The notes under the pieces are model-generated. The model was given only the letters and a program-made list of their open reading frames with translations. It was not told the DNA's origin and searched no databases. A program made the position numbers and the translations under genes. Positions 7,194 to 12,585 of a stretch of DNA of 12,585 nt are shown piece by piece (positions within the stretch are counted from its first letter, which is position 1; each line of letters starts with the position of its first letter). Source of the stretch: Propionibacteriaceae bacterium (GTDB lineage Bacteria > Actinomycetota > Actinomycetes > Propionibacteriales > Propionibacteriaceae). The stretch covers positions 292 to 12,876 of the forward strand of contig PMBM01000045.1 of the NCBI GenBank assembly GCA_003153855.1, given 5' to 3'.

Positions 7194-7376
7194 ATGCGCT
7201 CCGATCCGGCCGCCGAGTTCACGCCAGCCGCGCCGAAGAGGGCCGAGCGAAGGATCGCCGATGCGGGCTACACGTCCCTGCGACCATTGCTCATCGTCAT
7301 CATGATCGGGCTCATCATCGTCGTCGTCGCGTTCATCATCCGAGCCTCGCTCATGCTCGTCCGCGCCCGCCGCTGA
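7194..7376 (+). CDS. Small single-pass membrane protein, unknown function
   Basis: A 60-codon frame (ATG 7194 to TGA 7376). Residues 1-30 are polar and charged (MRSDPAAEFT, then KRAERR at 15-20), 31-49 are one continuous hydrophobic stretch (PLLIVIMIGLIIVVVAFII), and 50-60 are basic (RASLMLVRARR). Third codon positions are almost all G or C, as in the neighbouring genes, and no known gene runs antisense to it. Both points favour a real gene. The ribosome-binding site is weak (only GGCGGGCGGG before ATG). Positive charges flank both ends of the helix, so orientation is unclear. It diverges from the beta-CASP gene across 37 bases and converges on the ABC permease gene. I do not recognise a family. 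Confidence 0.6.
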   Translation: MRSDPAAEFTPAAPKRAERRIADAGYTSLRPLLIVIMIGLIIVVVAFIIRASLMLVRARR

Positions 7377-7410
7377 AGCGTCTCACGGGCCGCCGGCGCT
7401 GCTCGGCGAG

Positions 7411-9861
7411 CTACTCCGCAGCCAGCGCGGCCGCCGGCTCCACCTTGCCAGCCCTCATCGAGGGCAGTACGGACGCGAGGTAGCCGGCACCGAGGCCGAA
7501 CGCCAGGATCCCCAGCAGGTACAGCCAGGGGATCTCGACGACGATCTCCGAGATGCTCTTGCTCATCAGGGCGAAGCTCCCCGCCAGTCCGTACCCGACG
7601 CCCAGCACGATCCCGAGCAGCACCCCCACGCCTGCGAGCACCATCGCCTCGGCGCCGAACATCCCGCGCAGCTGCGGTCTGGTGAGCCCCAGCGCCCGGA
7701 GCAGCGCCGACTCGCGCGTACGTTCCAGCACCGACAACGAGAGCGTGTTCGAGATGCCCACGATCGCGATCAGTACGGATGCGGCCAGCAGCCCGATCAC
7801 GACGGCGAGCACGATGTTGAGCACCTGCTGGATCTGCTCGCGGGCCTGAGCGCCGCCGGTGATCTGTACGCCCTGGACGTCCTGCAGCTCTCCCGACAGG
7901 GTCTCGATCTTCCCGTTGGGGTCGCTGGTGTCCTTGAGCTGGATCCACGCCTGCTGGTTGACGGTCCCGCTGATCTTGTTCAGGGTCGCCCACGTGACCA
8001 CCGCCCCTGCGAGCGAGCGCGACGGCAGCACCGCGCGCAGCGAGACGGTCCCCTTGTCGCCCACGATCGTGACCATCGACCCGGCCGCGATCTTGGACTC
8101 GGGCGTCACGAGGACGGTGTCGTCGGCGAGCCCTTCCACGTACGCCGGGTAGCGGAGCACGTTCCGCACGTCGGTCCCCAGGCCCAGGACGGCCTGCTGG
8201 TCCGAGCTCCCCCCGACGGTGGCGAAGGTCTCCCCCACCTTCTCGGCGCGGTCCACGATCGAGACCCTCTGGATCCGCGCAAGGACGGCGTCGGAGATGC
8301 CGCCCGGGGCAGACACGGTGAGGTCGGACGGGTACAGCCGGTCCATCGCTCGTTGCTCGGTCGCGCTCGCGGTGGCGGCACCGACGGTCGCCATCGAGAT
8401 GAGCGTGATGCCGATCAGCAGCGCGCTCGCCGTAGCCGTGGCGCGCTTGGGGTTCCGCCTGCTGTTCTCCGCGGCCAGCTGCCCTGGGACACCTCCGAAC
8501 CGAGCCGGGATGACCCCGACCAGCCTCGCCAGCGCCGGCACGATCACGGTGCCGAACATGAGGATGCCGACGATGCTCACGAACCCGCCGACGATGCCGA
8601 TCACCACGAACGTCGGGTTGGTGTCGTAGGTCCAGTGAGGCTTGATGGCCGCATAGACCAGAGCGCCGATGCCGACCGCGGTGAGCAACGCGCCCGCGAC
8701 GAGTACGGGTGCGCTGGCACGCCGTCCCGTCACGGGCTCCAGCTGGGGCTGCAGCGCCGCGAGCGGCGACACACGAGTCGCCCGCAGCGCCGGCCGGAAG
8801 GCCGCGAACAGCGTGATGGCGATCGCTATGGCCAGCGGGACGAGGATCGCGGTCGGCGTGATGGCGAAGTCGTTGAGGCCGAAGTTGGCCGCCTTGCCGA
8901 TCTGCACGATCACGAACGCGAACACACCACCGCCGAGCACCCCGACCGTGCCACCCACGAGACCCATCAACAGGGCCTCGCCGATGACGGTACGGAACAC
9001 CTGGGTCTTCGTGGCGCCCACGCACCGCAGCAGCGCGAGCTGTCTGGACCGCTGTGCCACGAGGATCGAGAACGTGTTGGCGATCACCAGCGCTCCCACG
9101 AAGAGGGCGACCGCCGCGAACCCGAGCAGGAAGTTCGTGATGAGGCTCAGGGCGTCCTTGATGCCCTTCTTCTGTTCTTCGAGGTACTCAGTGCCCGTCT
9201 GCACCTTGAGCGCGTTCGCCGTCACCTCCGCCATCGAGCCGACTGACGCCTTCAGTGCTGCCGGCGTCCCGCCGAACACGATCGCCGACTCGAAGCTGCC
9301 ACCTTCCGGTCCGGCCCAGCGGAACAGCTCGTCGTCGGTGGCGATGGCGAACGTGCCCGTCGGATCCCCGTACTCGTCGCCTGGGACGACGATCCCGACC
9401 ACAGTGAGGGTCGCCGTCTGGGACCGGTCGGGAGCGTAGATCTCGATGGTCGACCCGATGGACACCTTCCGGTCCTTCGCGAAGGCCTGGGTGTAGGCGA
9501 CCTCACCCTTCGCGGACGGCAGGCGTCCCTCGACGACCTTTGTTGCCGAGTCCGCGTCGGGCATCTCGCGAAGGATGATGAACTGGCTGCCTTTGCTGGT
9601 CTTCTGCTCGAAGTACGCCTGCAGGACCGCATGCACCTTCGTGACGCCTGGCAGGGCCTTGAGCTTCGGGATGAGGGAGGCCGGCACGGGACCACCGGCG
9701 CTGGACGAGACCACGACCGACGCACCGGCGGCAGGGCCGGCCACCTGGGTGTTGATGCTCTTCTCGAGCGACGCGGAGAGGAAGAACGTGGCGGCAGCGA
9801 AGGCGACGCCGACCGCGATGGCGATGATGGAGGCGATGAGCCTGCGCGGCTCGCGCAGCAT
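7411..9861 (-). CDS. ABC transporter permease with two FtsX domains (MacB/LolE-type)
   Basis: An 816-residue membrane protein. TM1 is at about 8-30 (LIASIIAIAVGVAFAAATFFLSA), followed by an extracytoplasmic MacB-like periplasmic-core domain (about 32-235). The first FtsX domain (about 240-375) has helices near 244-266, 293-320 and 337-357. Central helices lie near 385-405 and 417-445, TM at 476-497 begins a second extracytoplasmic domain (about 500-675), and the second FtsX domain (about 680-810) has helices at 681-706, 738-763 and 779-800. The repeated cytoplasmic motif RQLALLRCVGATKTQV (273-288) / ESALLRALGLTRPQL (717-731) is the coupling region to the ATPase. An in-frame extension to 10182 exists but runs through the ATPase gene. 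The proper ATG at 9861 overlaps the ATPase stop as TGATG, with GAGGAAG upstream, so translation is coupled. Such mechanotransmission ABC systems export peptides, lipids or antibiotics; the substrate is unknown. Confidence 0.93.
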   Translation of the reverse strand: MLREPRRLIASIIAIAVGVAFAAATFFLSASLEKSINTQVAGPAAGASVVVSSSAGGPVPASLIPKLKALPGVTKVHAVLQAYFEQKTSKGSQFIILREMPDADSATKVVEGRLPSAKGEVAYTQAFAKDRKVSIGSTIEIYAPDRSQTATLTVVGIVVPGDEYGDPTGTFAIATDDELFRWAGPEGGSFESAIVFGGTPAALKASVGSMAEVTANALKVQTGTEYLEEQKKGIKDALSLITNFLLGFAAVALFVGALVIANTFSILVAQRSRQLALLRCVGATKTQVFRTVIGEALLMGLVGGTVGVLGGGVFAFVIVQIGKAANFGLNDFAITPTAILVPLAIAIAITLFAAFRPALRATRVSPLAALQPQLEPVTGRRASAPVLVAGALLTAVGIGALVYAAIKPHWTYDTNPTFVVIGIVGGFVSIVGILMFGTVIVPALARLVGVIPARFGGVPGQLAAENSRRNPKRATATASALLIGITLISMATVGAATASATEQRAMDRLYPSDLTVSAPGGISDAVLARIQRVSIVDRAEKVGETFATVGGSSDQQAVLGLGTDVRNVLRYPAYVEGLADDTVLVTPESKIAAGSMVTIVGDKGTVSLRAVLPSRSLAGAVVTWATLNKISGTVNQQAWIQLKDTSDPNGKIETLSGELQDVQGVQITGGAQAREQIQQVLNIVLAVVIGLLAASVLIAIVGISNTLSLSVLERTRESALLRALGLTRPQLRGMFGAEAMVLAGVGVLLGIVLGVGYGLAGSFALMSKSISEIVVEIPWLYLLGILAFGLGAGYLASVLPSMRAGKVEPAAALAAE

Positions 9862-10586
9862 CACTTCCTCCGCTCGTCGGCGATGACATGGCCGTCGGCG
9901 AGCCGGATCGTACGGTCGGCGAACGAGGCGGCCAGAGCGTCGTGCGTGACCATGACGACGGTCTGCCCGAGCTTGTCGACGCTGTGCCGGAGGAACTGGA
10001 GGAGCGCGAGGCCAGAGGCCGAGTCGAGGGCGCCGGTGGGCTCGTCGGCGAAGATCACGGTCGGCTTGGTGATCATGGCTCGCGCGACGGCGACCCGCTG
10101 CTGCTGGCCGCCGGACAGCTCGGAGGGGCGGTGCGTGAGGCGGTCCCGCAGCGCAAGGACGTCGACGACCTGGTCGTACCACGCCTGGTCCGGCTTCTTC
10201 CCCGCGAGCTTGAGCGGCAGGAGGATGTTGTCCTTCGCGTCGAGCGTGGGCAGCAGGTTGAACGACTGGAAGACGAAGCCGACGGCCTCGCGACGTACGA
10301 GCGTGAGCGGCTTGTCGGCGAGCGCGGTGATCTCGATGTCGCCGATCCAGACACGTCCGCCCGAGGGCGCATCGAGCCCGGCGATGCAGTGCAGCAGCGT
10401 GGACTTGCCGGACCCCGACTGGCCCATGATCGCCGTGAACTCCCCGGCAGCGATCTGAAGCGTCACCCGGTCGAGAGCGTGGACGGTCGCCTCACCTTTG
10501 CCGTAGATCTTGGTGAGGTGCTCGGTCCGGACGGCGGCGCGCGACGGTGCTGGGGCCTGCGGGGTGTCGACGGCGGTTACAGCCAT
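9861..10586 (-). CDS. ABC transporter ATP-binding protein (MacB/LolD-type)
   Basis: A 241-residue nucleotide-binding subunit with every catalytic motif: Walker A GQSGSGKST (55-63), Q-loop Q107 in FVFQSFNLLPTL, signature LSGGQQQRVAVARA (157-170), Walker B VIFADEP (177-183) with catalytic E182, D-loop GALDS (185-189) and H-loop H215 in VMVTHD. The FNLLPTL stretch and DEPTGALDS are typical of the LolD/MacB subfamily, which partners FtsX-fold permeases; the overlapping downstream gene is such a permease. A variable N-terminal tail of about 18 residues precedes the first beta strand. The ATG has AAGGAGA (10596-10602 on the complementary strand) at 9 bases. Two ATPases with one double-FtsX permease would form the exporter. 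No membrane-fusion protein or two-component regulator is seen beside it. Confidence 0.95.
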   Translation of the reverse strand: MAVTAVDTPQAPAPSRAAVRTEHLTKIYGKGEATVHALDRVTLQIAAGEFTAIMGQSGSGKSTLLHCIAGLDAPSGGRVWIGDIEITALADKPLTLVRREAVGFVFQSFNLLPTLDAKDNILLPLKLAGKKPDQAWYDQVVDVLALRDRLTHRPSELSGGQQQRVAVARAMITKPTVIFADEPTGALDSASGLALLQFLRHSVDKLGQTVVMVTHDALAASFADRTIRLADGHVIADERRK

Positions 10587-10623
10587 GGGGGTGTCTCCTT
10601 GAGATCAGGTACTGCTCATCGAA

Positions 10624-10629
10624 ACCCTA
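10624..10629 (-). promoter_or_regulatory. Possible -10 element of the ABC operon
   Basis: Read on the minus strand, TAGGGT lies 37 bases before the ATPase start codon and leaves room for a leader of about 30 bases with the Shine-Dalgarno. No good -35 is present at 17-18 bases (ATGTGA is the nearest), so this is a weak call. Confidence 0.3.
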
Positions 10630-10777
10630 TGGGCAACCTGTGCGGCTCACATCAGGGTCGTGTCCCCGAGGATCCACCGGTAATGCGGTCACGCCGAATC
10701 AGGGGTGAACCCCGGCGCGTCGCCGCTCTCAGGGAAAGATTCGTCGGAGTTGACGGTGCAAAAACTTCTGTTCTCAC

Positions 10778-10783
10778 TAGAGT
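10778..10783 (+). promoter_or_regulatory. -10 element placing the lipoprotein gene on a leaderless transcript
   Basis: TAGAGT sits at -13 to -8 relative to the A of the ATG at 10791, so transcription should begin at or one base before the start codon. No Shine-Dalgarno is visible before this ATG, which fits a leaderless mRNA, a common arrangement in actinobacteria. TTGACG at 10750-10755 is a good -35 word but lies 22 bases away, too far for normal spacing. Confidence 0.5.
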
Positions 10784-10790
10784 TGTGGTC

Positions 10791-11426
10791 ATGAAGCGGT
10801 CGATAGTTCTGGCCGCGATGATCATGCTCACCGCGGCATGCGCCGGGGCCCCTAGTGGGGCCAGCACGGCGTCCAGCATCACCCCAAGCTCGGTCCCGCC
10901 CGCGACCTCGGCCACGGCGACCCCTCCCTCCGCACCCTCCAGCCAGTCCGTCACCGGCGCGCCCGCGACCAGTGCCACGCCGACCGCAACCCGCACGACA
11001 ACAAGCCCGGCCACGGGTCGCGTCGTGTACCTGGCCGAGGGCATCTACTTCCAGTCGGCACCGGCCATCAACTCCATCCCGTGGTTCACGAGCGACGAGA
11101 AGGCGTTCCTCGTCAGCGAGCTCGCGCGCTATCAAGGGGGCAACACCTGCGTGGCCATCTATGTCAAGGCTTATCGCGTCGCGGACCTGGTCGACGGGGA
11201 GATCTTCTCCGGCGGCCGCTCCGGTACGTGCGGGCCCGGGCGCGGTGGGGCCGCGATCCTCTGGGGCAAGGTCTCCGGCACCTGGAAGGTGATCGTCGTG
11301 GGTCAGAACTATCCTCCATGCGCGGACATCCGTGCGGCGGGGTGGAAGTCGACCCTCCCGAAAGGTTTCTTCGGCCAGCAGTGTTCAAAGGTGGGATACA
11401 ACATCTCCGTCGACTACACGCCCTGA
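10791..11426 (+). CDS. Secreted lipoprotein with Thr/Ser/Pro-rich linker, unknown function
   Basis: A 211-residue protein with a classic lipoprotein signal: basic MKR, hydrophobic core SIVLAAMIML, lipobox TAAC with lipidated C17. Residues 18-76 are a low-complexity Ala/Ser/Thr/Pro linker, likely a wall-spanning and possibly O-glycosylated tether. Residues 77-211 form a compact domain with four cysteines (C120, C147, C177, C198), which could make two disulfides outside the cell, and motifs AAILWGKVSGTWKVIVVGQNYPPC and CADIRAAGWKSTLP. I recall this W-G-W...C..GW pattern from hypothetical exported actinobacterial proteins but know no function. The frame is open much further upstream (to 9888), but that part lies antisense to the ABC genes; the signal peptide and the -10 fix the start at 10791. 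The NADH dehydrogenase gene starts 12 bases after its stop, suggesting co-transcription. Confidence 0.85.
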   Translation: MKRSIVLAAMIMLTAACAGAPSGASTASSITPSSVPPATSATATPPSAPSSQSVTGAPATSATPTATRTTTSPATGRVVYLAEGIYFQSAPAINSIPWFTSDEKAFLVSELARYQGGNTCVAIYVKAYRVADLVDGEIFSGGRSGTCGPGRGGAAILWGKVSGTWKVIVVGQNYPPCADIRAAGWKSTLPKGFFGQQCSKVGYNISVDYTP

Positions 11427-11438
11427 TCAGGAGGCGCA

Positions 11439-12585
11439 ATGGCTCATCGAGTCGTGGTGGTGGGTTCGGGATTCGGTGGGCTCTTCGCAGTCAAGGCGCT
11501 TGCCAAGGCTGACGTGGAGGTGACACTCATCGACAAGTCGAGCCACCACCTCTTCCAGCCCCTGCTCTACCAGGTCGCGACCGGGATCCTGTCCGAGGGC
11601 GAGATCGCCCCCGCCACCCGCGAGATCCTGCGACGCCAGCGCAACGCCCGTGTCGTACAGGGCCTCGTCGAGTCGATCGACGTCGCGAACCGGACCGTCC
11701 ACTGGCGGTTCCACGACAACGAGCGCGAGAGCCCGTACGACTCGCTGATCCTCGCCACCGGCGCCAGCCAGTCGTACTTCGGCCACGACGAGTACTCGAC
11801 GTTCGCCCCTGGGATGAAGTCCATCGACGATGCGTTGGAGCTCCGCAGCCGGATCTTCGGCGCGTTCGAGCTGGCCGAGATCCAGGACGACCCCACCGTC
11901 GTGCAGGAGATGCTGACGTTCGTCGTCGTGGGCGCCGGCCCGACCGGCGTCGAGATGGCTGGTCAGATCCGCGAGCTCGCGAACCGTACGCTCGCGCACG
12001 ACTTCCGGCGCATCGACCCCAGCAAGGCTCGCGTGGTCCTCGTCGACGGCGCGTCCCAGGTTCTGCCGCCGTTCGGCAAGGAGCTCGGCGTGAAGACCAA
12101 GAAGGAGCTCGAACGCCTCGGCGTCGAGGTCGTGCTCGACACGATGGTGACCTCCGTCGACGACTCGGGGGTGACGCTGAAGCACTCCGACGGTACGGAG
12201 CGGCGCATCGCCTCCATCTGCAAGGTGTGGGCCGCGGGGGTGCAGGGCAACCCGCTCGGCAAGGCTGTCGCCGAGCAGACCGGCGCCGAGGTCGACCGGG
12301 CCGGACGTGTGAAGGTGCTGCCCGACCTCACGCTGCCCGGACACCCCGAGGTGTACGTGATCGGCGACCTCATCGCGATGGACGGCGTGCCCGGTGTGGC
12401 ACAGGGCGCGATCCAGTCTGCCCGGTACGCCGGGACCAGCATCACGGCACGCGTCGCGGGTGGCCCGTTGCCCGGCCCCTTCTCGTACCACGACAAGGGC
12501 AGCATGGCGACGATCTCGAAGTACGAGGCGGTGTGCCTCATCGGCAACCTCAGGCTCACCGGCTTCATCGCCTGGCTCGCGTGGC
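11439..12585 (+). CDS. ndh: Type II NADH:quinone dehydrogenase (NDH-2), 3' end cut by window
   Basis: 382 codons are visible and the frame is still open at the window edge; the family is usually 430-470 residues. Two dinucleotide-binding Rossmann folds are present: FAD site VVVVGSGFGGLFA (5-17) and NADH site FVVVGAGPTGVEMAG (161-175). Also seen are HHLFQPLLYQVATG (36-49), ATGAS (106-110), KVWAAGVQGNPL (262-273), the FAD-contacting VYVIGD (305-310) and the quinone-side motif AQGAIQSARYAG (321-332). NDH-2 passes electrons from NADH to menaquinone at the membrane surface without pumping protons; the membrane-anchoring C-terminal part is only partly visible. The ATG has a perfect AGGAGG (11429-11434) four bases upstream. 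It shares an apparent operon with the lipoprotein gene. A related FAD-dependent oxidoreductase of other function is less likely given the quinone motif. Confidence 0.9.
   Translation, partial: MAHRVVVVGSGFGGLFAVKALAKADVEVTLIDKSSHHLFQPLLYQVATGILSEGEIAPATREILRRQRNARVVQGLVESIDVANRTVHWRFHDNERESPYDSLILATGASQSYFGHDEYSTFAPGMKSIDDALELRSRIFGAFELAEIQDDPTVVQEMLTFVVVGAGPTGVEMAGQIRELANRTLAHDFRRIDPSKARVVLVDGASQVLPPFGKELGVKTKKELERLGVEVVLDTMVTSVDDSGVTLKHSDGTERRIASICKVWAAGVQGNPLGKAVAEQTGAEVDRAGRVKVLPDLTLPGHPEVYVIGDLIAMDGVPGVAQGAIQSARYAGTSITARVAGGPLPGPFSYHDKGSMATISKYEAVCLIGNLRLTGFIAWLAW

Noticed and set aside
5942..7483. Long plus-strand frame (513 codons) opposite the beta-CASP gene
   Set aside because: Composition is typical of an antisense shadow, while all catalytic motifs of the beta-CASP family are on the minus strand. 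It also runs on through the small membrane-protein gene in another frame.
7268..9025. Minus-strand frame of 585 codons inside the FtsX permease region
   Set aside because: It is the same strand in another frame, Arg/Gly-rich and without membrane helices; the permease frame gives coherent transmembrane segments.
9862..10182. In-frame N-terminal extension of the permease to 923 residues
   Set aside because: The extra 107 residues overlap the end of the ATPase gene and are Arg/Pro-rich nonsense. The ATG at 9861 has a Shine-Dalgarno and couples to the ATPase stop.
10702..10713. Short inverted repeat GGGGT-GA-ACCCC between the ABC operon and the lipoprotein gene
   Set aside because: Five-base GC-rich arms are expected by chance in this composition, and its position does not line up with either promoter.
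9888..10790. Upstream extension of the lipoprotein frame
   Set aside because: It lies antisense to the ABC genes and would bury the signal peptide in the middle of the protein.
11427..12491. Minus-strand frame of 354 codons opposite ndh
   Set aside because: It is antisense to a gene with two clear Rossmann motifs and a quinone-site motif, and has no recognisable domain.

Overview
The window looks like ordinary chromosome from a high-GC actinobacterium. Support for this comes from the strong G/C bias at third codon positions, a DtxR/IdeR-type iron box, TAGAGT-like -10 elements, one gene with the hallmarks of leaderless transcription, and families typical of the group (FtsX/MacB-type ABC pair, type II NADH dehydrogenase, FTR1 iron permease). 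Frequent CGTAC/GTACG words and the gene set suggest a Nocardioidaceae/Propionibacteriales-like organism, but that placement is inference. I see no phage, transposon, CRISPR, rRNA or tRNA signal. No gap between genes exceeds about 205 bases.

Layout from left to right. At 1-174 is the end of a DMT/YdcZ-type membrane protein. It converges on an FTR1/EfeU iron permease (190-1038, minus), whose promoter carries an IdeR-like box. Reading rightward from the shared intergenic region is a two-gene cassette for 2-keto-3-deoxygluconate use: KDPG aldolase (1176-1796) and a PfkB-family kinase, probably KDG kinase (1834-2760). Next comes a glycogen-debranching-type glycoside hydrolase (2839-4719) with a LacI-like operator in its promoter. 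A hairpin follows, then a flavin-binding PPOX-fold protein (4795-5337).

The middle holds a minus-strand beta-CASP metallo-beta-lactamase-fold protein with an unusual proline-rich C-terminal extension (5345-7156). A 60-residue single-pass membrane protein (7194-7376, plus) diverges from it. A minus-strand ABC exporter operon follows: ATPase (9861-10586) and an 816-residue two-FtsX-domain permease (7411-9861), translationally coupled through TGATG. Divergent from that operon, across a 204-base intergenic region, are a threonine/serine/proline-rich lipoprotein (10791-11426) and, 12 bases on, a type II NADH dehydrogenase cut by the window edge (11439-12585).

Functional reading: the left half deals with carbon (KDG to pyruvate plus glyceraldehyde-3-phosphate; alpha-glucan trimming) and iron uptake. 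The right half deals with the cell envelope and respiratory chain. I do not see a clearly new biological system. The items most worth a second look are the beta-CASP C-terminal extension, the lipoprotein/NDH-2 pair, the small membrane protein, and the palindromes at 1084-1100 and 2784-2799.
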